Source: Berberis thunbergii
Lineage: Eukaryota; Streptophyta; Magnoliopsida; Ranunculales; Berberidaceae
NCBI GenBank assembly: GCA_003290165.1
Contig: QNQO01000543.1
Span: 248,001-312,000 of the forward strand
Reading direction: 5' to 3'
Length of the DNA stretch: 64,000 nt
Shown here piece by piece: positions 10,000 to 21,880 of this stretch (the first letter of the stretch is position 1; every line of letters begins with the position of its first letter). The notes under the pieces were generated by a model, which saw nothing but the letters and a program-made list of their open reading frames with translations, had not been told where the DNA came from and ran no database searches. A program made the position numbers and the translations under genes.

Positions 10000-10965
10000 T
10001 ACAAAATTAACTCTTTTATTAGGGTAATAATATGGATATTGATTTGCTATTAGTAGGTGCATGTGTCACATTAAAAGGGAGAATGCAGGAAGAGAAAATT
10101 TCTTCAAAATCGTTGATTTTGTTTGCCAAAATTGTAATTTGTGAATTAATGTAATGTGGTAAACCAATGAGATATCAACTCAGCTATAGGCCCATGTTGA
10201 ATGGAATTACAAGTTCAAATTTTGAACCCTACCGGCAACATTTTGGATAAGAGGGGTTAAGAGATATAAAAATGTCAAAAACAAGAAAGAAAGTTTAGAT
10301 GTATAATTGATGTTTCCAAAATAGTGGAGTCCACGGTGGACAAATGAGTGTGAGGTGCATCACATGGCCATACAACACTTAAAATGCTCACTTTATACAC
10401 TGGTCTGGTAGCAGCTGAAGAATTGTGTTGCCAATTCAAAGGTCGTTATGCACTCCACAGTACACCAACCGCATGATGTATCACATACAATGCACAGGGT
10501 TTGGAAGCACGCAATCTATGAAAACATGGTTATAAAACCAGGTTTACTATCATTTTTGATAAAATTATCACTTGCTGTAACAAAAAATATCTATTTGAAT
10601 TTCCAAACAAATATAATTTGATCTAAACAGAAACATGTCCACTTTCATCTTCTATAGGAGGGTCATTGTAAATTTGAACACTGGGAAAGACACGCATTTT
10701 GGACAAAGAAATCATATATGAACTATTGTCACATTCAGAACATGCCTACAAAAGCTCCGTGCATGTTAGCGAACCAATAGATCCAAAAATTAGAACTCTG
10801 AAGTGATAAATCAATACATTAAGTTACTTGTGTGGATTAATCATTTTTAGTTGTATGCCAAAAAGTCATATAGTACATGCGCGTTCGTGGTGGTAGTGCA
10901 TGCTTGGTTTGCACGAACATTCCATCTAAATGATGGTCACTACATCTTTAAGACTAGGGATTAGG
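10000..10965. other. Spacer without recognised gene
   Basis: AT-rich. A vaguely tRNA-like stretch at 10150-10250 (with aagttcaaattttgaacc) is noted but not called. Nothing else seen. Confidence 0.4.
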
Positions 10966-11300
10966 GCTGAACCAAAAATCGATCAAATCGATTAAACCAA
11001 TCGAACTGATCAAAATCGAATCGATTGGTTCGATTTAAACTCGGTTTGGATCGGTTTTGGTTTTAAAAAATTCAAAACCGAAGTGGTCGATTCGGTTTAA
11101 TAAATAATATATATTTTATATGTAAATAATATAATATGTTTAAAATAGTCGGTGGGTTCGATTTTAGTCAGTTTGATTCGATTACGGTTTGCATAAATTA
11201 GAATCGGTTCGGTTTTGTTAATGGTCGGTTCGATTTCGATTTGAAACTTTTAAAACCGATCTAAGTCGGTTTGGTTCATGATTTAGATGAAAAACCGAAC
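10966..11300. repeat. GGTTCGGTTT-rich repeat, probable hAT-like MITE relic
   Basis: Begins tagggctgaaccaaaaatcg and is filled with variants of tcggttcggttttg on both strands. This style resembles the termini of the hAT elements at 61296-62078 and 63722. A matching right terminus and target duplication were not found. Confidence 0.4.
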
Positions 11301-13640
11301 CGATGATTCATAATCAAATACATAACTTCATAAATTCATAATCAAATACATCGAACCAACTGATTTTAAGGCCAAATCTTGACATTCAGAGTCTAAACCG
11401 TATGTAAATCAGTAAATCACGATTAAAGACTGGATCTTACTTACAATTTTGATCTGGGCCCTAATTTAACTATGTAACCCTAACTTTTAAGTTTCTTTTT
11501 CTTTTAACATTTTTTTTGGGGTTCAGGAAAACACAATAGTTAGTATATATATTGAATTGATTATAAGAAAAAGGAGAGGCACTAAAAGAACACCTGCCTC
11601 TTCAAAAGTAACTTTAGTATATATCCATGTTTATGGACATTCTTAACAATTTTATTATTTCTCTCCCTCCAAAATGACGCAAACCATAACATGAATAAGT
11701 CTTTCCCACACCCAGGGGTGAAACCAAGATTTTCATTTAGGGGGTGACTTACATTATAAGTTTGACATTTCTTCTCTTTTTTTTTTTTTTTTTTGGTTTT
11801 TCTAATGTTGTTTTCATATAACTCAAATGGCTTGTTTTCATTTTTTGGCACTAAGTCCACAGAAGAAAAGTGGCGTGGGGGATCTAATTCATCCAAATAA
11901 GTGAATGGAGCTGGCACATTCTTTGGTCGATATAGCACAAGGCAGAATGCTAGAAACCAATGACTTGTATAATCAATCTTTAACAGAGTAGTTAGAGAAT
12001 CCTTACAATTCCAAATTCATTTCTCCTGCTCTTCATCCAGAGACACACAGGTTCAGTAACAGTAATTAGTTAATTGTTTCAGGGATTTTTCAATAATTTT
12101 GCATCCTCCAGCCGCAAGACTTGTAGAAAAATCAAAACACTTTTATATAGTGAGATGATTTAAAAGAAATCCTTGTATGTTTTCACTTTCTTTTTTGGCT
12201 AATATAAGTTTGTTTCTCCCACTTACTTCATAATGTCTGCTACCATTAATGTATCTTCTCCTTCCCTACTATCTCTAGTTTATACAATGGGTAGAAAACC
12301 TTCAAACAAATAATGGAAATGCTGAAATGCATTTTTAATACTTAATTACTTTTAATACCCAAATACATAATTTTTTTAATTTGAATTATTTTATGCTTTG
12401 CGTGGAATGGAAATATTGGAAGGATTTAAAAATTTTTACAAGTTATGATTTAATCTTAAGGACCTTCTTTTCGATTGCGCATTAGTTTACAATTTGACTA
12501 CCTCGCATAGTATCAAATACTAATGAAAACAATGATTTTATTTCTATTAGCAATATTGGTGGTTTAGGGACAAAATATGGTTTAGGAGGACCCATTAGTT
12601 TTCGTTGTAAATTAAGGATCCTATTAAGTTTAAAAAAAATACTTTTTTATTCATTTGAGCTCCATTGGAGCTGAAATTTTCAAAAAATTACTAGAATAAC
12701 AATAGAAACAACTTATGATTTAATCTAAATGGTGAATCACAAGTGAAGCTAAGTCAATAAATACCATGCAAAGCATTGCTAACTACACTTCCATATTTGA
12801 TACTACAAGAATATATAGAGAGAGAGAGAGAGAAAAAAAAACATCTAAGTGAAGCACCTCAACCACATTGACCAAAAATCCAATATTGACCACACTTTTA
12901 CTTCATCAGATCCATTGACCATATGAAAATTCTTGACAATAGAGAAGCTTGCTTAATGAATTTTTTAGCATGTCAATCAAGGTATTAGAACATTGCATTG
13001 CACAAATCAAATGGGCATAAAGCAATATGTAGAAATGCCCATAATACTAAGTCACAAATCTTTAACACCTAGAACACCCTTTGGCACCCTAAAAGAATAT
13101 CATACGGGACGAAGCCACCTATTACGTTATTGTTGCGCTTATGACAAATTGTTTTGATAGTGTTATTTTCCATCAGTTAAACAAGCTTGAAGAAATTCAA
13201 ATTAAACAACAAAGAAGAGGCTTTGAGAGATTGAATAGAGAGTTAGATAAAGCATGCATCCCTAATAGAATTTAGGGATTTTGAGAGATTAGACTGAAAA
13301 GTTAAAACATTGCTCAATTGTCCACGTAATAATAGAAAATGACTTTTAAGGCCTACTTTTTCACAAAATAGACCATTTAGATATCATAGTTGATGTAATG
13401 GTTAATTTGTGCCTACTTTTATACTTTTATTACCAATAATAATTCTTTTATTAACTCAGGTTAACTTTAAAGTTATAGGACATCTTTACCCTTCCTAAAC
13501 AAATAAAAAACCTAATTTTATACTTTTATGTCCAACAATGACTCTTTTATTAATAATTCAAGAGAAAGTGTATTGAGAAAGTGTACCATTCACCTTAATT
13601 TGTTGTTCTCCCTTGTCATTAACCACACCATGCATCCTGC
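11301..13640. other. Long AT-rich spacer
   Basis: No gene recognised. It contains poly-T (11778-11794), a (GA)n microsatellite at about 12817-12835 and an approximately 100-bp imperfect duplication at 13410-13560 (actttta..ccaa..actcttttatta). The 118-codon - strand frame at 11582-11938 runs through the poly-T tract and is not called. Confidence 0.4.
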
Positions 13641-13646
13641 TAAAGT

Positions 13647-14089
13647 GCAATAATAAACTTCAAGGCTGGTGTAGACCATTTTGTCATTCATGCAGGTGGA
13701 ACTGCAATTGTCAATGGCATCGGAAAGAGCCTAGGGCTAAATGAATGTGATCTTGAGCCAGCTAGGATGACACTCATCGATTCGGTAACACGTCTGCTAG
13801 TACTCTATGGTATGTGTTAGCATACATGGATGCTAAAAGGAGACTTAAGAAGGGTGATAGAGTTCTCATGACAGGGTTTGGTGCAGGGTTCAAGTGTAAC
13901 AGTTGTTTGTGGGAGGTGGTTAAAGATTTAGATGATGGGACTGCTTGGAAGGATTGCATTAATAAGTACTCTCCTAAAACCCTAGAAAACCCTTACATGG
14001 AGAAGTATGGGTGGTTCAATGACAAGGACACAACAAAATTCAAACTTGAATATGAACGGTATCATAACTCCTCCAATTTGGAGAAATAG
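13647..14089 (+). pseudogene. KCS: 3-ketoacyl-CoA synthase (KCS), C-terminal fragment with frameshift
   Basis: Reading starts at [20 protein letters not shown], continues [20 protein letters not shown], then a 1-base loss at 13774/13775 shifts frame; the second frame gives [49 protein letters not shown] and a C-terminal tail ending SSNLEK and TAG. KCS enzymes condense malonyl-CoA with acyl-CoA in the ER for very-long-chain fatty acids. The His (HAGG) and Asn (RFGN) of the catalytic triad are present. The Cys-containing first two thirds and the membrane anchor are absent: the frame meets a stop just upstream of 13647. It resembles the KCS12/KCS4 type. Dead copy, followed 400 bp on by another gene fragment. 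Confidence 0.9.
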
Positions 14090-14492
14090 GTAAGGGAGGA
14101 TTATTACTATTGTTCTTCATATAACTCAAGCTGTTTTTTTTTTTTATGTATGAGGTAAACTTTATCAAGAAGCAGTATATACAACATTATGGGAAATGGC
14201 CTTTGAGAGTTTGTATATACTTTGATGTTAGTATTGAGCTTTGAAATGCACAATGTGTTGTAGCAACAAATCTATCTCTTTTGCTTGCTAGCTAGCTGAT
14301 TATATGGTTTGATTTAATTTGATAGCTCTCTTAGCATTACTTTTGGTTTGATTTCATAAGGATAGTAGACAATGGCAATAGAGCATTATTATTAACCTAT
14401 GAGTGTTGCATGATTCTTTCAAAGTAATGTATCAACCAAGTGATATTGTAATTCTGTTCTTTATTATTTCTAGTCATGTGTGTGTTAATCAG
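14090..14492. other. Spacer between KCS and PHR2 fragments
   Basis: AT-rich, with a poly-T run at 14135-14144. No recognised coding content. Confidence 0.4.
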
Positions 14493-14879
14493 GATGGAAA
14501 ACCTGCTGCCAACTCTTCTTTTGTTGGAGGGGAATTTGAAGCACTGCATAGGCTGACAAAATTTGCAGCAGAATGTAGTGCACAGACAAACAAACGAAGC
14601 CAGGATGGTGGACAGGATAGCATATATGGTAACAAAATTTTGTGCAAAATTTCTCCATGGTTAACAATGGGATGTCTCTCCCCGTGGTTCATGTTTGATC
14701 ATGAGCTAAAGAAAAGTGCAATCAGGTATTGTACTTACCCTGTACTTTTTATTTTAGCAATTTTTGCACTTGGTGTTCACAATGCCCTTACTTGAAATTA
14801 ATTTGTGGTTATTACTAGAGCATTACCTGCTGCTTCAACCCCAAAGGATGGCTCATCTGGTGTTGGAATGAACTGGTTG
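14493..14879 (+). pseudogene. PHR2: Class II-like plant photolyase PHR2 fragment (two exons)
   Basis: Exon 14493-14725 reads FVGGEFEALHRLTKFAAECS, AQTNKRSQDGGQDSIYGNKI, LCKISPWLTMGCLSPWFMFD, HELKKSAIR; after a GT-AG intron, exon 14819-14879 reads ALPAASTPKDGSSGVGMNWL. This follows the order of the plant PHR2 photolyase/cryptochrome-like protein (EALKRLEQFAAE, SIYG, CKISPWLAMGC, SPRSMFDELKK, GLNWL), in the FAD-binding region. Differences: SPR reads SPW, an extra His sits before ELKK, and after NWL the reading stops (SVS, TAG at 14889). The N-terminal antenna domain and the remaining flavin-binding helices are missing. Non-functional. Confidence 0.85.
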
Positions 14880-14891
14880 AGTGTTAGCTAG

Positions 14892-16460
14892 TCTGTTCTT
14901 AGTGTAACTTCTAGTGGGTCTTGCTTAAATTCCTTTATAAGTATTCACTGATTCATGAAAATATTTGTTTGCTTTCTTATATGAATTTTCCTTACTCTGA
15001 CGTATTACAAATTAGAGTATCTGTGTTAGTCGTGATGGTTCTTGTGATATGATATCCTAAATGAAATTGAAGGAGAGTATTTACCTTGAGAAGTTCCCAT
15101 GAATTGGTTAAGTGTGACAAGATTTGTAGGTGGTTTAGTGAAGAAAATTTAGCAGTATTGATAGTGTTGATATCATTTCTTTGATTCGATGCCAGATTAT
15201 AGGCCATGTCATTCCCCTGCACTGGCTTGATGGAGATCCTAATTGGATTGTTAGTTTCAGGAACTGATAGTAAGATTTATCATTTGGATGTGAGTTCATA
15301 GGCTCCATTAATTATGATGATGATGAAAGTCTGTTGTTGCATGCATGCTATTGATCTTTGATTTGGTGAACTTCGATGTTATATGTGATTGATTTATATA
15401 TTTTTATTTATGCAGGCAGCCAAGGAGTTTTAGTTAATATTGGAAAATAATCATCTCTTTTAAAGATTTATACTCCAATTTATGATTTTGAGTAAATTTC
15501 TAAAGGATTTCAATGGATTTTCAAGTTTGATAGATTCTTCTGCAAATTTGATGCAATTATCTGAATGACATATGAGGACTTCTAGTGTCCCAACTACAAA
15601 CTTTGGAATGAAGAGATTGCATTTTTGTATGTAGCTGGCATAAACAAAGTGTACCAAGCTAGTTCATTATTATTTTTTTTGGATTTAGAAATTAGTGTCC
15701 ATTCTTTTACATGTTTCAATTACATTGAGGACTCAATAAAATACGTACATCTTTCATAAAGCTTATGTTAGCACATTATTTTCTTACTACTTGTTTACTT
15801 TGAAATTAAAAAAATAAAATAAAAATAAAACTTTGAAATTCATTTAAAATATAGGGATTTGAATGTAGTAGTTTATGAAGATCTTGGATGTGTACTATAT
15901 ATTTTTTTAGTTTTTTTTTTTTGGAAAATGTTTGAAATTAGCTATAGTTTTTATATGATACAAAGCAAAATTAAGTATCAACTTCATTTGAAATTAGTAT
16001 TAGTAGTGTATGTAACTATATAAAATTTAGTATTAGTTTTATCATGTTGCAATTATTCCATTAGTATAGGTTGGTTGATGATACAAATATTAGCATCGCC
16101 TCATTTGGTATGGGCACAAAAGTGTTACAATTCATTTTAGCAACATGTAAGAGCTATAACAAAAAACCCCTTATAGTGTATATATACTTATGGGAATCCA
16201 AGTCCAAGGGGGAGGCCTTGAAATCGGATTCACGAAAAGAGTTTCAATTTTCATGTCTATTTTCCATGCAACCAAACAAACCTAAAAGAATAAATTGAAG
16301 TATCTTTTACTTTCTATTTATTGCATGCAGAGAATTGCGTGATGCACAATACGTAAATGCTTGCTTGCATTCCCAATAAATTGTCACTAAACCAACACTA
16401 ATAGGGTAAAGGTTACAATAAAACAAGAGTGACTGTTTAAAAGTAACCTATTAGAAAATC
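14892..16460. other. AT-rich spacer without recognised gene
   Basis: Nothing recognised. A/T tracts near 15670, 15810 and 15900. Small frames have no motifs. Confidence 0.4.
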
Positions 16461-16586
16461 TCAAGCATTGTCGTGAATAAGATACTTTCCTTCAACAAGC
16501 CAAATCTTGAAAGCTTGCAGCCGATACATCTTTTGGTATCGCATTGTCAAAAGTCCGGAATCAACATTCCAAGCACTAGAAAGAGT
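16461..16586 (-). pseudogene. Possible 3'-terminal exon, family unknown
   Basis: After an acceptor (gtctgtag on the - strand) the frame TLSSAWNVDSGLLTMRYQKM, YRLQAFKIWLVEGKYLIHDN, A stop is open for 41 codons. The composition is protein-like and the stop falls cleanly, but I do not recognise the family. The next exon-like segment on the same strand is at 17922-17975, with a hAT element between them; they need not belong together. Confidence 0.3.
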
Positions 16587-17025
16587 CTACAGACAAGATA
16601 TCACATAAATTGATTTAAGAGGAGAGGTATACTAGGAAAAAAGTAATAATCTTGGAACTCCATTATGCACATGGTATAAAACCGTTCAAAACTACCTAAT
16701 AAGATATTGTATGTCACTGTCCGACACAACACAGGTACGAGGGTCAAGCACGTTGCCTAAATATATTACTACAAACTTCGTTTTGTGGTTAACAATTTTT
16801 ACTTGTTGATCCATATTGCTACTTGAGTATTACTCTTTTTCCACAACATACTCATAACAAGTATAAGAAGAATTGCGACCTTCAAAAGATTGATGATCTA
16901 GCATGGACTAACCATTGCCCTGTTCAATCCAGTGTCCAAAGCTTGTGAGCATAGAACTTTAGTGCATCACTACTCTTATTGCACGTATACGTATGGCATG
17001 TCTTAAACATCTATGATCTATCAAA
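16587..17025. other. Spacer left of the hAT element
   Basis: Nothing recognised. Target duplication ctatcaaa at 17018-17025. Confidence 0.4.
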
Positions 17026-17725
17026 CAGTGTTCTAAAAATCGTTAAGCGCTGGGCGGGCGGCGAGCAGGTGCCTAGCGCCCAGGGGCCTAGGCGGGCGCC
17101 TAGGCGGTCTTAGGTTTTGTATTATAACTTTAATAATTTATAAAAGTTAAGCATAATATCTTATCAATTACATCCAATTTAATGCCAATATACATATGCA
17201 AAATTTAAAAACATGAAAAATTAACAATTGTGAACAAAATTTATTAAAACTCAAATGACTAAAGTTGGTCATGATGGGTACTTTATATAAATTTGAATTT
17301 GTGTAATCTTTTATTTTTCTTCAAATTGCATGAATAACCTCAGTTATTTTTTATAAAATCTAAATTAGTAAAATTGGTACCGGCAGATCCTTTGAGAATT
17401 CCATTAAGTAATCATCATTTGTTATATTTAGACATATACTGAATAAAAAAAATAATTAAATAGTTTATTTCTAAAAAATAAGAAATAAAAATAAAATAAG
17501 AACACAATCAGCCTTATTAAAAAATAAAAAAAATCGCCCAGGCCGCCTAGACTCCGCCTAGGCCGCCTAGACTCCGCCTAGACCCCGCCTAGGCCGCCTA
17601 GATCCCGCCCAGACCCGCCCAGATAGCCCAGAACAGCCCAAACTTCCCGCCCAGCCATTAATCTGGGCGATTTTCCACCTTCTAGCGCCTAGGCACCACC
17701 GCCCAGGCCGATTTTTAGAACACTG
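17026..17725. mobile_element. Non-autonomous hAT element with GC-rich subterminal repeats
   Basis: Inverted termini CAGTGTTCTAAAAATCG and its complement (17709-17725) are perfect over 17 bp. Flanks are ctatcaaa and ctatcaag, an 8-bp duplication with one change, typical of hAT. The GC-rich subterminal parts repeat gcctaggcgg and ccgcctagac motifs many times (17040-17110 and 17533-17700), while the core is AT-rich. No transposase. Confidence 0.8.
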
Positions 17726-17733
17726 CTATCAAG

Positions 17734-17921
17734 TATTAGCCAAACGTAAGTCGGGGTGTCCATGAAGAAAATGAAGACTCGAGATTATATGGGCATCGCT
17801 ACCACAAACGTAAGTCGGGGTGTCCATGAAGAAAACACGAAAAACATACTAGAACATAGAACAGTAGTAGCAGTGACATTACAAGATAGATACTGCTGAT
17901 TACTGTCTAAACCAAGCTTAC
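17734..17921. repeat. Direct repeat of about 30 bp
   Basis: acgtaagtcggggtgtccat followed by gaagaaaa occurs at about 17747 and again at about 17807. It abuts the hAT element. Function unknown. Confidence 0.5.
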
Positions 17922-17975
17922 CCACATGGCAAGCTGAATGTTTGGAAGCATTGATTCCTCTTCATTTTTCTCCAC
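17922..17975 (-). pseudogene. TSR3: Exon fragment resembling Tsr3 (18S rRNA aminocarboxypropyltransferase)
   Basis: A 54-bp segment on the - strand between atttcag and gtaagc reads VEKNEEESMLPNIQLAMW. NIQLAMW followed by DFGQCD is the start of the conserved RLI/DUF367 region of Tsr3, an enzyme that modifies a uridine in the 18S rRNA P-site. Both splice signals are good. The following exon (DFGQCD) is not found downstream on this strand, where a direct repeat and a hAT element lie instead, so this is probably an orphan exon. The match is short. Confidence 0.4.
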
Positions 17976-18139
17976 CTGAAATTTAATATTATGTGGGTCA
18001 CCTTAAAGATATAACTAAAGCAAATCAATTAATTTTCTATCAGGAACTACAATTGTTCAAACACTAATCCATGGCAATCAATTGCAAATTTTAAAATCAA
18101 ACGACGTGTCTAGGTTTCATGTCATTGCAAACCTTGATT

Positions 18140-18480
18140 GGTTGGAAGATTAGGATGAGCATTTAATAATTTGGCGAATTGGGATGGAAGGGAATTTTTG
18201 GGATTTAGCAAATAGTGGAGGGGCAATTTTGGAATTGTGCGAATGGGTAGGGGCAAAGTTGTAATTTGTCAAGGGATGGACATTTTCATAATTTGGAGAA
18301 TGGGGAGGAGGGTACTTTTGGGATTCGGTGAATAACGAGGGTAAGTTTGAAATTTTGCTAATGGGTAGAGACAGTAATTGAGCGAGTGGGGGCTTTTTCA
18401 AAGTTTTAAAAGATTAGGAGGGATTTTTAGAGATTTCTTTAAATTTTGGAGGGCTTTTTAGGATTTTCTTAAAAGACATT
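18140..18480. repeat. Degenerate minisatellite-like tandem repeat
   Basis: Five or six imperfect 45-65 bp units built on gggatttagcaaatagtgga / gaatgggtaggggcaaagtt. A - strand frame (18150-18401) is open through it only because of the repeat and is not called. Confidence 0.5.
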
Positions 18481-19623
18481 TTGATGCATGAAAGTCCAAG
18501 CTTGTTTTGCATATACTTTCGAGTTGGGTCTTTGCAATTTGGGTTGGTCAAACATTTAGGCCTACATTCGAGGGGTCATGGGTTGGGCCTATATGGAAAC
18601 CCAATCGGTGATGATGAAGATAATACATTCTTAGCTTAGCTGGAACCAAACCAACCACCCTTCATCATCATTAAAATGAAAGCCCTTGACACATGGTTGA
18701 AATTTGGAAGGCGTTTTCAAAATTTCAAAACCACGAACATACAACCAGGCAGGTCATGAATTGTCGTTAGAGATAAGATTATGGAGTAAAATATTGTAAC
18801 CAAATATTACACAATCTACTATTATGGAGGAGAGGGGAATTCAGAATTGATGTAGACAGAGAGGTCGTTTGTGGGAAGTGAGAAATTAGGTGGAGAGGAG
18901 GAGCTGAAGGTATAATTGGGTGTGAGATAAACCGTGGTGTCGAGGGTTTCTTTGTTCATGATGTTAGGAATTTATAGGCAAGCATGTAATTAAAGAAAAT
19001 GCGAAGAGTTTCTTTGTTCCCTCATTTTGAAATATAACACAATCTACCAAATATTACACAAACTCTTGCAACTTGATGTTACTGCTACAAGTTGCAATTT
19101 GTTGTTGCTGAGTTGCTGCAGGTTGCTATCGCTGCTGACTTTTAGGATTTGATTCACTATTCACTGTTTTTAGGACTTATATTCATTGTTCATTGTTTTA
19201 AGGACCATACATGGATTTGATTTTTATATTCACCGTTTTTTAGTTATGTAATTTGGAATCGTTTGGAACTGTAGGAACCAGACTATTTCAAGCAGTTCGA
19301 GTTAGGTTCGGTCCCAATGTTCAAAATGAGGAAATTTGGACTGTGGCCACCCCTAGTACAAACCATGTCAATGGACTACAAAAGGAGATGTTTGGACCAT
19401 GTTTGCCTACAAAAGGAGTTGTTCAAGCCATACTATCGCGTGGAAAAGGAACTGAGTTGATTACCTAGACTACCATGAATGGAGAGGACTTGATCACTCC
19501 TTTAATCCATCCTTGTTGATCTACTAGATAAGAGGCAATTTCTGTAAAAGCAGTTGAGCATAAGCTTCTCAGAAGCAGAAACAGTTTGAAAAGAAGCACT
19601 CATAATTATACATGCCCGAGACA
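18481..19623. other. Spacer without recognised gene
   Basis: Nothing secure. A 71-codon + strand frame at 19253-19468 has no motif. Confidence 0.4.
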
Positions 19624-19640
19624 AAGTATAAGCAAATGCC

Positions 19641-19808
19641 AATGGCATGGCAGCTCAACGGTTGGAGCTTAGCGGACGGTACCACTTGGTATTGGGTTCG
19701 AACCCAACTTGCGACATCTTTATCAGTTTATGGTGTGTTGACCAGTTCTGGTCTTTAATAGGTTCTGGAATCCTATAAAAACCATGCTCGCCTTCCAAAA
19801 AAAAAAAA
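19641..19808 (+). mobile_element. tRNA-derived SINE
   Basis: Pol III-like box A region tggcagctcaacggttgg (about 19647) and a perfect box B GGTTCGAACCC (19695-19705), a unique body and an A-rich tail (19797-19808). Flanks aagtataagcaaatgcc and aagtaaagcaaatcc form a slightly degraded target duplication. About 170 bp, a usual plant SINE size. It has no coding capacity and relies on LINE enzymes. Confidence 0.75.
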
Positions 19809-19821
19809 GTAAAGCAAATCC

Positions 19822-20406
19822 TCATCTACTAAGGATAAATCTTTGTGTACATTAAAGTCATATCTCAAGTATGATAATAATCATGGCATTCATAGTTGAG
19901 TAAAGGAATATATCCTTGGTCTATTTTATTTTTATCCATGTTCTACCAATGATGATTTGGAACTGACGTAGAGAACGATATCTATTACTAAAAATCTTAC
20001 TATTTTTTGTCAAATTATTTGAAGACTGAATACGATGCATTGAATGGGGAAATTCGTTCTGAGCTCTAAAGACTTCTACAATCCTCCACATGTCTTCCAC
20101 AAAATTGAGGAATCTCAACTTTTTTCTTCTTTTAATTGGTATCCACAGATCCTTTTGTGTGTGTGTGTGGTGTAACAAAGAATACGATATGGTGTGGAAT
20201 AGTTGAGACATTTGAAACAAATGTCTTTACTTGACACTCTTCTTCCTCCCTCTCCAGCGTATCTTTCTCCCTCTCCAAACAAAACAAACTGTAATCAATC
20301 TCTCTCACACAAATTCTTGCTTCGATTCATCTCGAGCTATTTCAAATGGGTTGGTTTCAATTTCACTCACTCTTTGAGGCGACTTGACTTGCGAGATTTA
20401 ATTGAT
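19822..20406. other. Spacer without recognised gene
   Basis: Contains a (GT)n run at 20156-20169. No gene recognised. Confidence 0.4.
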
Positions 20407-20409
20407 TTA

Positions 20410-20742
20410 GGGTGTGTTTGGTTGCATGCATGGAATCCTATGTCATGGAAATCCATGAAGGGACTCCTACATTTTAGGCTAATTTGATACATCACTCCAC
20501 ATCCATCATTTGACCACCATTTGATTTTGTGATCAATAGTGGAAATGGAAGTCTCGTGAACATGAGAATATCACTCATTGGTCTCTCAAGGCATGTGATT
20601 CACATGTTCATGGGACTTTCATTCTCACCATTGATCACAACATCAAATGGTGGATGTAGAGTGATACATCAATTTAGCCTAAAATAGAGGGGTCCCCTCA
20701 TGGATTTTCATGGCATATGATTCCATGCAACCAAACACACCC
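20410..20742. mobile_element. PIF/Tourist-like MITE
   Basis: 333 bp with long inverted ends: GGGTGTGTTTGGTTGCATGC on the left, complement GGGTGTGTTTGGTTGCATGG on the right, extended by further matches (gattccat, tttccatga). TTA flanks both sides (20407-20409, 20743-20745). The interior is also largely self-complementary (catcatttgac.. / ..caaatggtggatg). No ORF. Confidence 0.9.
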
Positions 20743-20895
20743 TTAGATCGCGAAATAAAAGTCTAACTAATTTGGTCTTTGTGAGTGATTTCATAGCAGT
20801 TGCATTATTAGGTAGTTCATTGCCTTTTGATTTTTTTTAGCATTGATAATGAATAAATTCGTACATTCAGTCCATTCATTCCTCGATGATTCATT

Positions 20896-21344
20896 TATAA
20901 GATTAATTTTTATACAGATAAAGTTGTATGCTCCATATTGAATCAATGAGAAGATAACAACAAAAACAAAACGGAAGTGTACCTTCATCCATGACAGCAC
21001 TTCAAAGAAGGGATGAGTCTTGATCTTCTAGTTGATAACGTATGTTTTTCTGTATATCTCTCTGTAAAAGGGAATTTCAAAAGAAACAAAACACATGCTC
21101 AACTGGGAACCATAACCCAAAAGTTATAACTAATGGGTTATCAGTTATTCCAACTTACCAATTTCTAATTTGGTCCCTCATCAAATTAGAAATTACTTAA
21201 GTGTATCTACACATTAAGCCCATGACATTTTAATACCTTAGCCCAATTAACCATATTAGATCATAATTTATTTGGGCTATACTTTAAAATAGCAATGCAC
21301 ATTAAACACATATGTGTGCCCACACATGTTGAATTTTTCCAACA
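20896..21344 (-). repeat. Copia 3' LTR
   Basis: 449 bp. On the - strand it begins TGTTGGAAAAATTCAAC and ends aatcttata. Confidence 0.9.
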
Positions 21345-21880
21345 ATCTACCACTTGGGCCACATATATTACATAAAAAAAATGTGTATAACCTAATGAGC
21401 TCAAAATTTTCTATCACATATGAAGGTATTTCCAAACAATCTCGTCCATTGACTATACATGTATAGGATTAAAGGAACTTTCGTCATATTTAGCGCAACT
21501 AAATCCATCAATAGTCACGTATACCCATACAATCAAATGACATAGATCAATCATGGATCCGTAGCATGGAAATTATATGTGACATGATCTAAACATGTTT
21601 ATTTCAAACTGGTCCTACTTTAAACTTTATTGAGATCGAACTTTAACACAATAAACCAGAGTGAATAAACTGAATACTTTATTTCTGCAGAAAATACACA
21701 AAATGTGTCCAAAATCCAAATAGAACAATCAAATATACAAACTCGTACTAAACTAAAATATCTTCAAATGATATAACATTTATATGATCAATGTGCTCAT
21801 GAAAGATCTTGGGTGGTAATCCCTTAGTAAGCGGATCCGCAATCATAGAGTTTGTCCCAATGTGCTATATGAAAATCTGT

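Noticed and set aside
10150..10250. tRNA- or SINE-like words (aagttcaaattttgaacc)
   Set aside because: No box A at the right distance, no A-tail, no target duplication.
11582..11938. 118-codon - strand frame with a Lys-rich centre
   Set aside because: The Lys run is translated poly-T; the rest matches nothing recognised.
18150..18401. Pro/Ser-rich frame on the - strand
   Set aside because: Open only because of a degenerate tandem repeat.
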